Origin: an uncultured Erythrobacter sp.
GTDB lineage: Bacteria; Pseudomonadota; Alphaproteobacteria; Sphingomonadales; Sphingomonadaceae
Reading direction: 5' to 3'
NCBI GenBank assembly: GCA_913055155.1
Contig: CAJXJR010000014.1
Location: 1 to 64,000, forward strand
Length of the DNA stretch: 64,000 nucleotides
Below, one piece after another: positions 20,003 through 28,751 of this stretch. The position numbers were made by a program, and so were the translations under genes. How positions within the stretch are numbered: the first letter of the stretch is position 1; every line of letters begins with the position of its first letter. The notes below the pieces were generated by a model. The model saw only the letters and a program-made list of their open reading frames with translations. It did not search any database and was not told the origin of the DNA.

Positions 20003-20923
20003 ATGCGTACCCTGACCCTTGCCGCCTTCGCCTTTGCCCTTTCCGCCTGTGGCGAGAACGCCGATCCCGCCCCGCAGACAGAGGCCGAAGTCGACGCCGC
20101 GCAGGCACAGGCCGACGCCGGCAACGGGCGCGAACTGATCTTCTCCGACGAATTTTCCGCAGACAGCCTGGACCCGACCAAGTGGAACGTGGTGGGCATG
20201 GATTTCTGGGTGAACGAGGAGGAGCAGGCCTACGTCGATTCGCCCGACACCATCCAGTTCGCCAGCGACGTGGAAGGGGCCGATGGCGGCGTGCTGGTGC
20301 TGCGCCCCGTCTATCGCCCCGGCGAAGACACGAACGAAGAGCGCGACGCCGATTTCCTTTCCGGCCGCATCAACACGCGCGGCAACTTCGAATTTACCCA
20401 CGGCCGTGCCGAGGCACGCATCCGCATGCCCGATGCGGTGGGCGTTTGGCCCGCCTTCTGGCTGCTGGCCGATGCGCCCTGGCCCAGCGAAGGCGAGATC
20501 GACATCATGGAATACGTGGGCCAGGCCGACTGGACCGGCGTTGCCCTGCACGGGCCCGGTTATTCGGGCGACCTAGGCATCGCCGACCGGCAGTATTTCC
20601 CGGAAGGAACAGACGTTACCGACTGGCACGTCTACGCCGCCGAATGGACGCCCGAAGGCGTGGAATTCTTCGTCGACGACCGCCTGACCTTCCGCGTGCC
20701 GAAAACCAATGTGGAATTCTTCGGCGAATGGGTGTTCGACAACCCGCAGTTCGTGGTGCTGAACTTCGCCGTGGGCGGCATCTACCCCTACAAGATCAAC
20801 GGCATCGACGAACCCTACACCGGCATGCCGCAGGAAACGGCAGACCGCATCAAGGCCGGCGAACTGGCGATGGAAGTGGACTGGGTGCGGGTTTACGGGC
20901 CCGCCATACAAGCCGCCGAATAG
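20003..20923 (+). CDS. glycoside hydrolase family 16 beta-glucanase-like lipoprotein
   Basis: 306 residues. Lipoprotein signal MRTLTLAAFAFALSAC, then an acidic linker and the GH16 jelly-roll beginning RELIFSDEFSADSLDPTKWN. The catalytic motif is EGEIDIMEYVG, with nucleophile Glu 165, Asp 167 and acid/base Glu 170. WPAFWLLADAPWPSEG and the end MEVDWVRVYGP are standard for laminarinase-like members. It probably hydrolyses beta-1,3-glucan such as algal laminarin at the cell surface. Its stop lies one base from the convergent hemF stop. Confidence 0.93.
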   Translation: MRTLTLAAFAFALSACGENADPAPQTEAEVDAAQAQADAGNGRELIFSDEFSADSLDPTKWNVVGMDFWVNEEEQAYVDSPDTIQFASDVEGADGGVLVLRPVYRPGEDTNEERDADFLSGRINTRGNFEFTHGRAEARIRMPDAVGVWPAFWLLADAPWPSEGEIDIMEYVGQADWTGVALHGPGYSGDLGIADRQYFPEGTDVTDWHVYAAEWTPEGVEFFVDDRLTFRVPKTNVEFFGEWVFDNPQFVVLNFAVGGIYPYKINGIDEPYTGMPQETADRIKAGELAMEVDWVRVYGPAIQAAE

Positions 20924-20924
20924 G

Positions 20925-21779
20925 TCAGCTCCACGTCACCTCGGGCGGCAGGCTCATCAGGATCGCATCGACATTGCCGCCGGTCTTCAAGCCGAACAGC
21001 GTGCCCCGGTCGTAGACCAGGTTGAATTCGACATAGCGCCCGCGCCATTCCTTCTGCGCGGCCTTCTCCTCTCCGCTCCATTCCTGGCCCATGCGCTTTC
21101 GCACGATGGCGGGGAAGGCGTCGAGGAAAGCCTCGCCCACGTCTTTGGTGAAGGCGAAGTGACGCTCGAACTCGGACAGGTCCTTGCACTCCAGGTGGTC
21201 GTAGAAGATCCCGCCCGCGCCGCGCGCAACGTTACGATGCGGGATGAAGAAATAGTCGTCCGCCCACTTCTTGAAGCGTTCGTAATAGGTCGGGTTGTGG
21301 GCGCTGCACGCCGCGCGCAGGCGGGCGTGGAAGGCCTCCGTATCCTCGGCATATTCGATCGGTGGGTTCAGGTCCGCGCCGCCGCCGAACCAGGCCGCCT
21401 GGGTGGTGAGGAAACGGGTGTTCATGTGCACCGCGGGCACGTGCGGGTTGGCCATGTGCGCGACCAGGCTGATGCCGGTAGCGGTGAACTGCGGGTTTTC
21501 CTTGCTCGCACCGTTGATGGTGTCGGCGAACTGCGGCGCGAATTCGCCGGTGACGGTGGAGACGTTGACGCCTACCTTCTCGAACACCTTGCCCTTCATC
21601 ACCCCGCGCACGCCGCCGCCGCCGTCGGAGCCATCGTCGGTCTCGCGGTCCCACGGGACATAGTCGAAACTCGCATCCGATCCGGCTTCGCGCTCGATCG
21701 CCTCGAACTCGGCACAAATGCGGTCGCGCAAGGCTTCGAACCAGTCGCGGGCTTGTTGGGTCTGTTCTGTCCAATCCAT
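20925..21779 (-). CDS. hemF: oxygen-dependent coproporphyrinogen III oxidase
   Basis: 284 residues from MDWTEQTQQARDWFEAL, the usual HemF length. Family blocks: GGGGVRGVMKGKVFEKVGVN, FGGGADLNP, NPTYYERFKKWADDYFFIPHR, and the end YVEFNLVYDRGTLFGLKTGGN. It converts coproporphyrinogen III to protoporphyrinogen IX in aerobic heme synthesis. It is divergent from pdeM; the starts are only 47 bp apart, so the two promoters share that spacer or overlap coding DNA. Confidence 0.97.
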   Translation of the reverse strand: MDWTEQTQQARDWFEALRDRICAEFEAIEREAGSDASFDYVPWDRETDDGSDGGGGVRGVMKGKVFEKVGVNVSTVTGEFAPQFADTINGASKENPQFTATGISLVAHMANPHVPAVHMNTRFLTTQAAWFGGGADLNPPIEYAEDTEAFHARLRAACSAHNPTYYERFKKWADDYFFIPHRNVARGAGGIFYDHLECKDLSEFERHFAFTKDVGEAFLDAFPAIVRKRMGQEWSGEEKAAQKEWRGRYVEFNLVYDRGTLFGLKTGGNVDAILMSLPPEVTWS

Positions 21780-21825
21780 GGGAGAAGCTCTTGCCAAAGC
21801 GCGCGGCAGGCGGCAAGTGACATGC

Positions 21826-22530
21826 ATGGTTCCCGTTTCGTTCGCCCTGCCCTTTTGCGGAGACGAGTTCGTCCTGACCAAGAGCCGCGCGCTGTTCTGG
21901 CCGCGCGAAAATGCGCTGCTGGTGGCGGACCTGCACCTGGAAAAGGCCAGCTTCTACGCGAAACACGGGCAATTGCTGCCGCCCTACGACAGCCGCGAAA
22001 CGCTGGAACGGCTGGCCGATGCCGTGCGCGAAACCGGCGCGCGGCGGGTGTTCACGCTGGGCGACAACTTCCACGATTCGGCAGGCTCCGAGCGGCTGGA
22101 GCCGCATGCCGAGGGGATGCTGGCCGCCCTGACCCGCGCGACCGACTGGGTGTGGATCACCGGCAACCACGATCCGCACATGGAAGCCCGCCACGGCGGC
22201 ACGATTGCAGAGGAGCTGGAAGTGGCCGGCATGGTGCTGCGGCACATGGCAAAGCCGGGCGAGAACAGGCCTGAACTGTCCGGCCATTTCCATCCGCGCG
22301 TGCAGGTGAAGGTGCACCACCGCCATATCCGCCGGCCTTGCGCGGTGGTGGCGCGCAGCGGCAACGGCAGCGGTCGGATGATCCTGCCGGCCTTCGGCGC
22401 GCTGACCGGCGGAATGAACGCGGCGGACCCGGCGATCCTGAAGGCGCTGCAGCCCGCGCGCGCCATCGATGCCGTGGTTCCGGCGGGCAAGCGACTGGCG
22501 CGTTTTCCGCTTTGGCGGGAAGCTGCGTGA
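21826..22530 (+). CDS. pdeM: metallophosphoesterase, ligase-associated PdeM-like endonuclease
   Basis: 234 residues from MVPVSFALPFCGDEF. Calcineurin-like metal motifs in order: VADLHLEK, TLGDNFHDS, ITGNHDPH and LSGHFHPR. The family is called ligase-associated because it often sits with a DNA ligase and an Lhr-like helicase in DNA-damage loci; those partners are not in this window, so function here is by family only. The start is supported by position and by divergence from hemF. It ends 69 bp upstream of infC. Confidence 0.85.
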   Translation: MVPVSFALPFCGDEFVLTKSRALFWPRENALLVADLHLEKASFYAKHGQLLPPYDSRETLERLADAVRETGARRVFTLGDNFHDSAGSERLEPHAEGMLAALTRATDWVWITGNHDPHMEARHGGTIAEELEVAGMVLRHMAKPGENRPELSGHFHPRVQVKVHHRHIRRPCAVVARSGNGSGRMILPAFGALTGGMNAADPAILKALQPARAIDAVVPAGKRLARFPLWREAA

Positions 22531-22599
22531 ACCTCTGGCGTTTCACCGCGTTCGCCATTACATAGGCCTCGCAACAACAACCACTACAGGAGCGATTCC

Positions 22600-23142
22600 A
22601 TAGCTCGTCCACCCCGCCGCAGTATGGCACCGCCGGTAAAGTCCGGCCCGAAGTACGACCAATATATCCAGTCCGAGAAGGTTCGCGTGATCGACGATCA
22701 GGGCGAGAACCTCGGCGTGATGTACACCCGCGAAGCAATCGAGCAGGCGGCTGACGCCGGCCTCAACCTCGTCGAGGTTTCGCCCAACGCGAACCCGCCG
22801 GTGTGCAAGTTCCTCGATGTCGGCAAGTACCGCTACGAAGCCCAGAAAAAGGCCAACGCAGCGCGCAAGACGCAGAAGACGCAGGACATCAAGGAAGTGA
22901 AGATGCGTCCCAACATCGACACGCACGATTACGACGTGAAGATGCGGAACGTGAACAAGTTCATCGAGAACGGTGACAAGGTGAAGGTCACCCTGCGCTT
23001 TCGCGGGCGTGAAATGGCGCACCAGCACCTGGGCATGGACCTGCTCAAGCGCGTGCAGGACGACGTGGCGGAAATCGCCAAGGTCGAAGCCTATCCGCGC
23101 CTCGAAGGGCGCCAGATGCTGATGGTGCTGGCCCCCAAGTAA
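22600..23142 (+). CDS. infC: translation initiation factor IF-3, probable ATA start
   Basis: From the first ATG (22624, [15 protein letters not shown]) the protein is 172 residues, but a good RBS (CAGGAGCG) sits seven bases before an in-frame ATA at 22600. That start adds (M)ARPPRRS, matching the basic N-terminus common in this family. Rare starts are an established autoregulatory feature of infC, because IF-3 discriminates against them. Both IF-3 domains are complete ([32 protein letters not shown]). IF-3 binds the 30S subunit. Confidence 0.96.
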   Translation: MARPPRRSMAPPVKSGPKYDQYIQSEKVRVIDDQGENLGVMYTREAIEQAADAGLNLVEVSPNANPPVCKFLDVGKYRYEAQKKANAARKTQKTQDIKEVKMRPNIDTHDYDVKMRNVNKFIENGDKVKVTLRFRGREMAHQHLGMDLLKRVQDDVAEIAKVEAYPRLEGRQMLMVLAPK

Positions 23143-23157
23143 GGCCTGCACAGGTTG

Positions 23158-23180
23158 GGCGGAGGCTGTGTGCCTCCGCC
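23158..23180 (+). terminator. strong hairpin after infC
   Basis: GGCGGAGGC, loop TGTGT, GCCTCCGCC: a perfect 9-bp G+C stem 16 bp after the infC stop. No T-tract follows, so it may be an RNA-protecting 3' end rather than an intrinsic terminator. Confidence 0.55.
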
Positions 23181-23218
23181 ACATATCCCTAAAGTACCGG
23201 TAAGCGCGGTCGGGGCGC

Positions 23219-23422
23219 TCAGCCCTTGCCGCAGGTATCCATGCCGATCACGCGGTACAACGGGCAGAAGCCGACGAGGCTGGTAACCACGAAAACTGCA
23301 GCAACCACGTAGGCGCCGATGGCGATGCCGCCTTCGAACCGCCCGGGATAGGCCAGCACGGCCAGAACAATCGCCACCACGATGCGCAGGCCGCGATCCA
23401 GCCCTCCCATGTTGCGTCCCAT
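23219..23422 (-). CDS. DUF2892-family small inner-membrane protein
   Basis: 67 residues from MGRNMGGLDRGLRIVVA. Two membrane helices (IVVAIVLAVLAYPG and IGAYVVAAVFVVTSLVGF) are followed by CPLYRVIGMDTCGKG. The CPLY...C end is characteristic of the YgaP-like DUF2892 family, often near sulfurtransferases. Function not established. Confidence 0.85.
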   Translation of the reverse strand: MGRNMGGLDRGLRIVVAIVLAVLAYPGRFEGGIAIGAYVVAAVFVVTSLVGFCPLYRVIGMDTCGKG

Positions 23423-23499
23423 AATCGATACTCCTTCTGTGAACCCTTGCGCACCTACCCGAAGCCCGGCGGGTCGTCGTTGACGCGCGTCAACCGCGA

Positions 23500-23877
23500 T
23501 CATGCCGGCTCCCACAATTCCAGCGGATTGCCGTCGCAATCATGCACGCGGGCAAAGGTGCCCACCCCGTCCATCGCCTCGCGGTGGCTGACCTCGATGC
23601 CGGCCTCCTCCAGCCGCTCCACCAAGGCATCCAGCCGCTCCACCCGCAGGTTCAGCATCACTTGCCGATCTGCGGGGAAATAGTCGCTTTCCGCACGAAA
23701 GGCGGCGAAGACCGTTGGCCCTGCTTCCTGCATCCACACCCATTCGCCATCGGGCGTGGGGCTACCGCTTTGCGTGGCGGCGATGCCCAGGTGATCGCGA
23801 TACCATGCGGCAAGCTGCGCGGGATTGGTCGAGCGGATGAAATAGCCGCCTATCCCCAGAACCTTGCCCTCGCTCAT
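23500..23877 (-). CDS. VOC/glyoxalase-superfamily protein
   Basis: 125 residues from MSEGKVLGIGGYFIRSTNP. Single vicinal-oxygen-chelate fold with AAWYRDHLGIAAT and the end VHDCDGNPLELWEPA, typical of glyoxalase/bleomycin-resistance-like proteins. Likely metal site residues cannot be fixed by eye; substrate unknown. The divergent SLC13 gene begins about 80 bp away. Confidence 0.85.
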   Translation of the reverse strand: MSEGKVLGIGGYFIRSTNPAQLAAWYRDHLGIAATQSGSPTPDGEWVWMQEAGPTVFAAFRAESDYFPADRQVMLNLRVERLDALVERLEEAGIEVSHREAMDGVGTFARVHDCDGNPLELWEPA

Positions 23878-23956
23878 CACAGCCGCCCCATATCGACCTT
23901 GTATCGCCCGCGTGCCTGCGTCAGGATCGCGCCATGGGTCGGCAGGATACCACACA

Positions 23957-25417
23957 GTGAGCGCCAAGGGCATCGGCTTCTGGCTGGGACCGGCGCTGTT
24001 CGCGCTGACCGTGGTTCTACCGGCTCCTGCGGGCATGGCGGGCGAGGCATGGCGCGTGGCCGGGCTGGTCGGCTGGATGGCCACATGGTGGATGACGCAG
24101 GCCGTGCCGCTAACCGTTACCGGCCTGCTGCCCTTCGTGGTTCTGCCCTTCAGCGGCGGCGGCACAGCGGGCGAGGTGGCGGGCGACTATTATTCCCCCA
24201 TCATCTTCCTGCTGCTGGGCGGTGCCTTCCTGGCCCTCGCCATCGAACGCACCGGTCTGCACAAGCGGCTGGCGACCTTCATCCTCGACCGGATCGGCGG
24301 GCGCGGCGGCACCTTCGGGCTGTTGCTGGGGTTCATGATTGCCGCGGCGATCCTGTCCAATATCATCTCCAACACCTCCACCACGCTGATCATGATGCCG
24401 ATGGCGCTGGCGGTGCTGGCAGGCGGCACGGTGGCGCAGGGCCCGGCCACGGGTGGCACGGCGACGGGCCAACAGGATAACGACTGCGTGCCGCAAGACG
24501 GCATCTATGGCGCGCTGCCGATGGGCCTTGCCTTTGCCGCCAGCGTGGGCGGCCTGGGTACGATCATCGGATCCCCCACCAATGCCATCGGCGTGGCGCT
24601 GCTGCGCGATGTATCGGGCGTGGAGATCAGCTTTGCCATGTGGGCTGCATTCGGCGTGCCGGTGGTGCTGCTGGGCATTCCCATCGCCGCATGGATCATC
24701 GCGAAGGTGCAGCAGGTGGCCAGCCACCCGTTCGACCTCGCCGCCGCGCGCGAGGCGATCGACCCGCACGGGGCCTGGACGGTGGCTGAGCGGCGGCTGA
24801 TCCCCGTCATCGCGCTAACCTTCCTCGCCTGGATGCTGCGAGGCTTCGTGGTCGACTGGTTTCCGCCCGGCTCGCTGACCGACGGCACCATCGCCATCGC
24901 CGCCAGCCTGGCGCTGTTCGTGCTGCCGGACGGCACGGGCCGCCGCCTGCTGGAATGGCACGAGGCAAACCGTGCCCCGTGGGACGTGCTGATGATGTTC
25001 GGTGGCGGGCTGGCACTGGCCGGCGGCATGATGCGCACCGGGCTGACAGACTGGCTGGGCGAGGCGTTGCTGCCGCTGTCCACCGTGCCGCCAATCGTGG
25101 TGGCGCTGGCGCTGGTGGCCATGGTGGTGCTGATTACGGAATTCGCCAGCAACGTGGCGACCGCCAGCGGCATCATGCCCGTGGTGGCCGCGCTGGCCGT
25201 GGCGCTGGGCGGCGATCCGCTGCTGCTGGCCATGCCGGTGGCGCTGGCTGCCAGCTGGGGCTTCATCCTGCCGGCGGGCACCGGGCCTAACGCCATCGCC
25301 TGGTCTACCGGGCGGATCGCCCTGCCCAGGCTGGTGAAAGCCGGGTTCGCGCTGGACGTGGCAGGGATATTCCTGATCGTGGGCGTGGTCTTCGCGCTGG
25401 CGCCGCTGGTCGCCTGA
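23957..25417 (+). CDS. SLC13/DASS-family sodium:anion symporter
   Basis: About 486 residues from GTG 23957 (SAKGIGFWLGPALF); an earlier in-frame start at 23864 would overlap the divergent gene. It is a polytopic inner-membrane protein. The two signature SNT-type clamshell motifs are visible: NIISNTSTTLIMMP and EFASNVATASGIMPV. Members import di- or tricarboxylates or sulfate with sodium. Loops include a Cys/Gln-rich insertion around GQQDNDCVPQDG. Confidence 0.88.
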   Translation: MSAKGIGFWLGPALFALTVVLPAPAGMAGEAWRVAGLVGWMATWWMTQAVPLTVTGLLPFVVLPFSGGGTAGEVAGDYYSPIIFLLLGGAFLALAIERTGLHKRLATFILDRIGGRGGTFGLLLGFMIAAAILSNIISNTSTTLIMMPMALAVLAGGTVAQGPATGGTATGQQDNDCVPQDGIYGALPMGLAFAASVGGLGTIIGSPTNAIGVALLRDVSGVEISFAMWAAFGVPVVLLGIPIAAWIIAKVQQVASHPFDLAAAREAIDPHGAWTVAERRLIPVIALTFLAWMLRGFVVDWFPPGSLTDGTIAIAASLALFVLPDGTGRRLLEWHEANRAPWDVLMMFGGGLALAGGMMRTGLTDWLGEALLPLSTVPPIVVALALVAMVVLITEFASNVATASGIMPVVAALAVALGGDPLLLAMPVALAASWGFILPAGTGPNAIAWSTGRIALPRLVKAGFALDVAGIFLIVGVVFALAPLVA

Positions 25418-25543
25418 CCACTTGCCTTGATCGTAACCCGGATATAATTGCAACTGAAACCGGATTGCAAATCCAGTTCTGGTGCAGAGGCGTTCCTGCG
25501 GAGGTTAGGAGCGGGTGGCCCGGAACTTCTTGACCGGCCCCTG

Positions 25544-25569
25544 CCTTCCTAGGGGTGAGAGCAGGAAGG
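25544..25569 (+). promoter_or_regulatory. hairpin that masks the RBS of the downstream PLP-enzyme gene
   Basis: CCTTCCT (25544-25550) pairs perfectly with AGGAAGG (25563-25569), which contains the Shine-Dalgarno sequence of the gene starting at 25579. An alternative stem, CCTGC (25541-25545) with GCAGG (25561-25565), uses overlapping bases. Upstream, a further inverted repeat GGCCCGG/CCGGCC occupies about 25517-25540. The arrangement is that of a translational switch, but no known SAM riboswitch consensus was recognised. Confidence 0.5.
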
Positions 25570-25578
25570 AGCCTCCGC

Positions 25579-26910
25579 ATGGCCGATACCGACAAGGACC
25601 CGATGGGTGCTGTCACCACCCCCACCCCGCGGCGCAAGCCCAAGCCCGAAGTCACCACCATCGGCGGGCGCGCGCTGAAGCCCTCAACGCTGATGATGGG
25701 TCATGGCTACGACCCGTCGCTGTCCGAAGGATCGCTGAAGCCGCCGATCTTCCTCACCAGCACCTTTGCCTTCGAAAGCGCGGCCGCGGGCAAGCGCCAC
25801 TTCGAAGGCATTACCGGAAAGCGCCCGGGCGGTGCGGAAGGCCTTGTCTATTCGCGCTTCAACGGGCCCAACCAGGAAATCCTGGAAGACCGGCTGGCAA
25901 TCTGGGACGGGGCGGAAGATGCGCTGTGCTTCTCCAGCGGGATGACCGCGATTGCCGTGCTGATCCTGGCGGCCTGCAACACGGGCGACGTGATCGTGCA
26001 CTCCGGGCCCTTGTATGCCGCCTCCGAAGGATTCGTGGCCAAGGTGATGGCAAAATACGGCGTCACCTATATCGCCTTCCCGGCAGGAGCCAGCCGCGAA
26101 GAGCTGGACGAGGTGATGAAACAGGCCAAGGCCAAGGCCGCAGAACAGGGCGGCGAAGTGCCGCTGCTCTACCTCGAAAGCCCCGGCAACCCCACCAATG
26201 CGCTGGTCGATATCGAAGCGGTGAAAGAGGCGCGCGATGCCCATTTCGACCCCGACCGCTGCCCCATCGCCATCGACAACACCTTCCTCGGCCCGCTGTG
26301 GCAGCGCCCGCTGGACCACGGCGCGGACCTGGTGGTCTATTCGCTGACCAAGTACGTGGGCGGGCATTCCGACCTTGTCGCGGGCAGCGTTTCGGGCGGC
26401 AAGAAGTGGATCGACGCGGTGCGCGCCCTGCGCAACACCATGGGCGGCATTGCCGACCCCAACACCGCGTGGATGCTGCTGCGCAGCCTCGAAACCGTGG
26501 AATTGCGCATGCAGCGCGCGGGCGAGAACGCAGCCAGGGTCTGCGCCATGCTGAAGAACCACCCCAAGGTGGAGGGCCTGGGCTACCTCGGCATGATCGA
26601 GGACGCGCGCCAGCAGGATATCTACGACCGCCATTGCCTGGGGGCAGGCTCCACCTTCTCGGTGTTCATCAAGGGCGGCGAGGCGGAATGTTTCCGGTTC
26701 CTCGACGCGCTGAAAGTGGCCAAGCTGGCCGTCAGCCTGGGTGGCACCGAAACGCTGGCCAGCCATCCCGCCAGCATGACGCACCTTTCCGTGCCCGAGG
26801 GGCGCCGCGCAGAACTGGGCATTGCCGATAACCTGGTGCGCATTTCCATCGGTATCGAGGATGCCGACGACCTGATCGCCGACTTCGAACAGGCGCTGGA
26901 AGCTGTCTAG
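25579..26910 (+). CDS. Cys/Met-metabolism PLP-dependent enzyme (cystathionine gamma-synthase family)
   Basis: 443 residues from MADTDKDPMGAVTT. Fold-type I trans-sulfuration enzyme: PLP lysine Lys 258 in VVYSLTKYVGGHSD, phosphate-binding CFSSGMTAI, and YSRFNGPNQEILEDRLA. The basic, proline-rich N-terminal extension (PTPRRKPKPEVTT) is a mark of this subfamily. It probably acts in methionine/cysteine synthesis (gamma-replacement) or gamma-elimination; the exact substrate cannot be assigned. The RBS is within a hairpin (25544-25569), which suggests regulation. Confidence 0.9.
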   Translation: MADTDKDPMGAVTTPTPRRKPKPEVTTIGGRALKPSTLMMGHGYDPSLSEGSLKPPIFLTSTFAFESAAAGKRHFEGITGKRPGGAEGLVYSRFNGPNQEILEDRLAIWDGAEDALCFSSGMTAIAVLILAACNTGDVIVHSGPLYAASEGFVAKVMAKYGVTYIAFPAGASREELDEVMKQAKAKAAEQGGEVPLLYLESPGNPTNALVDIEAVKEARDAHFDPDRCPIAIDNTFLGPLWQRPLDHGADLVVYSLTKYVGGHSDLVAGSVSGGKKWIDAVRALRNTMGGIADPNTAWMLLRSLETVELRMQRAGENAARVCAMLKNHPKVEGLGYLGMIEDARQQDIYDRHCLGAGSTFSVFIKGGEAECFRFLDALKVAKLAVSLGGTETLASHPASMTHLSVPEGRRAELGIADNLVRISIGIEDADDLIADFEQALEAV

Positions 26911-26929
26911 TCCCCATTCCTGCCATAAA

Positions 26930-26980
26930 GGCGGCTTGCCCCCCTTGCCTTCGGACAGCTAAGGGAAAGGTCAAGCCGCC
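26930..26980. terminator. long-loop inverted repeat between PLP-enzyme gene and lipoprotein gene
   Basis: GGCGGCTTG (26930-26938) and CAAGCCGCC (26972-26980) form a perfect 9-bp stem with a 33-base loop, 20 bp after the stop codon. No T-tract follows; it could be an inefficient terminator or an attenuator ahead of the gene at 27019. Confidence 0.4.
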
Positions 26981-27018
26981 TAGGGGCGGGAAAACCATTC
27001 GTAACGGACGGGAATAAC

Positions 27019-27963
27019 GTGCTGCGCAAATATGCCCTTTTCATCGGCGTCGCCGCTCTTGGCGCTGTAGTCACCTCTTGCGGTAGCGACAGCACCGGCA
27101 CACCCACGCCGACGCCGACGGATACCTCCACGGCAACCCCGACGCCCACACCGACCCCCACGACGGTAACCTACAGCCTGTCACAGGATTTCGCGACGGA
27201 AAGCACCAACGCGAACTACGCGTTTGCCTATTTCACCGCGGACAGCGGCGGGGACGAGACCTTCAGCGGCGCATCGCGCCTGAATGGCGGGGCGACGATC
27301 GACTTTGCCGTGTCGCCCGAAATGGTCAGCTTCGGCTTCCCCGATCTCGACGATCCGGTGAGCTTCGACGATACCGAACTGGTCAGCGAATCCGCGACAG
27401 AGCGCAGCTATGAACGCGGCACCGAAAAGCTGCTGATGGAACTGCCTTTCGCCCACGTGCTGCGCGTCAGCTACGAATCGCAGGCCGATTTCACCCGCGA
27501 CACGACGGACGGAACCTTGCGCGGGCAGCGCGTGTCGATCTTCTTCAACCGTGTGACGACCGAAGACGCGATCGCGGCAGACGTCACCTACAGCGGCAGC
27601 GTGCAGGTGGTGGGCGGTGACCCGGCAACCACGCTGTCCGGCGTGATTTCCGCACCTGACACCAGCTTCCTGGTGGATGCGAGCGCGAACAACATTACCG
27701 GCACGATCGAAATCTTCGAAGACGTCAGCGGCACGCCCACGCTGGTGGCGACCATCCCCTTCACCGCCACGCTGAACACCAACGGCACCTTCTCCGGTGC
27801 GCTGGAGGATGCCGCGAACAACCTCGACGGCGGCTTTGCCGGCGCCCTGTCGGGCCCCGACCGCGAAGAGGTGTTCATCATCTTCTCGGTCTCGGGCAAT
27901 GCCGACGGCAACGACAGCACCGACGACCGCCGCTACGTGGGCAGCTTCATCGGGCAGCCGTAA
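27019..27963 (+). CDS. surface lipoprotein with TbpB-like beta-barrel C-terminus
   Basis: 314 residues, GTG start. Lipoprotein signal MLRKYALFIGVAALGAVVTSC, then a Thr-Pro repeat linker, then a beta-rich domain. The C-terminal GTFSGALEDAANNLDGGFAG and SGPDREEVFIIFSVSG resemble the 8-stranded barrel of transferrin-binding-protein-like lipoproteins, where G-x-F-x-G-P-x-A-x-E-x-x-G-x-F is typical. Ligand unknown; the TbpB label is structural resemblance only. Confidence 0.75.
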   Translation: MLRKYALFIGVAALGAVVTSCGSDSTGTPTPTPTDTSTATPTPTPTPTTVTYSLSQDFATESTNANYAFAYFTADSGGDETFSGASRLNGGATIDFAVSPEMVSFGFPDLDDPVSFDDTELVSESATERSYERGTEKLLMELPFAHVLRVSYESQADFTRDTTDGTLRGQRVSIFFNRVTTEDAIAADVTYSGSVQVVGGDPATTLSGVISAPDTSFLVDASANNITGTIEIFEDVSGTPTLVATIPFTATLNTNGTFSGALEDAANNLDGGFAGALSGPDREEVFIIFSVSGNADGNDSTDDRRYVGSFIGQP

Positions 27964-28025
27964 GGACGCTTGTTGGCGGGATTATCCGCGCAAAGGGTTT
28001 GCCCAGATCAGCACGGTCCGGCTGG

Positions 28026-28559
28026 TCACCCCTTCCACTCGCGCCGCTCTTCCGCTGCCTTCAGCACTTCGTAGGCCAGTTGCAGCTTCTGGAATTCCTC
28101 GGCGGCGGCTTCGTCGCCCGGCTTCACGTCGGGGTGGACCTTTTTCGCGCGGGCGCGGTATTCGCGCTTGATGGCGTCGAAATCGGCGTCCGCCTCCAGT
28201 TCCAGCACTTCCAGCGCGCGCATTTCGTCGGCGCTGCGTGATCCGTCGCCGCTGCCGCTCCAGCCATAGTGCTGGGCTTCGGCATAGCCGGCGCTCTCGC
28301 TGCGTTCGGCCTTGGCGCGGGCCTCGGCCTCTTCCTTGTCCAGGCCTTGGAAATAGTCCCAGCCCTTGTTGTATTCGGCGGCGTGCTTTTCGCAGAAGTA
28401 CCAGCGATCGGGGCTGTTGGGCGATTTGGGCGCCGGGCAATTGCCCGGTTCGTTGCAGCCGTGGCGGTCGCAGATGCGCACCTCCACCGCCTCGCGGCCT
28501 TCGTCATAGCCACGCCAGCGGGGGAATCCCCAGTCGTTCGAGCGGCGCGAACGAGGCAT
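28026..28559 (-). CDS. J-domain (DnaJ-like) protein
   Basis: About 177 residues from MPRSRRSNDWGFPRW; a start six codons upstream is possible. The C-terminal J domain (about 112-170) has the HPD signature in KKVHPDVKPGDEAAAEEF, required to stimulate DnaK. The N-terminal part carries CDRHGCNEPGNCPAP and FCEKHAAEYNKGWDYFQGL, a Cys/His-rich segment likely to bind metal. Typical alphaproteobacterial DnaK co-chaperone of unknown client. Confidence 0.9.
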   Translation of the reverse strand: MPRSRRSNDWGFPRWRGYDEGREAVEVRICDRHGCNEPGNCPAPKSPNSPDRWYFCEKHAAEYNKGWDYFQGLDKEEAEARAKAERSESAGYAEAQHYGWSGSGDGSRSADEMRALEVLELEADADFDAIKREYRARAKKVHPDVKPGDEAAAEEFQKLQLAYEVLKAAEERREWKG

Positions 28560-28690
28560 CAGCGTGAAGTCCGGCAAGAGTGCATGGGATCCATATAGGG
28601 AAGTCGGGCCGCAGGGGAACAGGGTGATTGCCTATCGGGGAACGAAAGGCTTTGTCATCGCTTTGATACAAATTCGTGCAAAATGCTGCA

Positions 28691-28718
28691 TTGCAAAATA
28701 CGCGACCCACGCTATCTG
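28691..28718 (+). promoter_or_regulatory. putative sigma-70 promoter for the small secreted protein
   Basis: TTGCAA (28691-28696), 16-bp spacer, TATCTG (28713-28718), in an A+T-rich island upstream of the start at 28752. Confidence 0.4.
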
Positions 28719-28751
28719 CATTTCAGACAAAGTCAATTTACAGGATTTTCC

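Noticed and set aside
18986..20551. 521-codon minus-strand frame opposite the hypothetical secreted protein and GH16 genes
   Set aside because: The plus-strand genes have signal peptides and a complete GH16 active site; the minus frame has no recognisable domain.
25430..25581. SAM-II (metA/SAM-alpha) riboswitch upstream of the PLP enzyme
   Set aside because: The conserved pseudoknot bases of that class could not be found; only generic stems are visible, so it is reported as an unclassified structured leader.
27100..27170. CRISPR-like or satellite repeat suggested by repeated CCGACGCC-type DNA
   Set aside because: The repeats are codons of a Thr-Pro linker in a lipoprotein and have no spacers.
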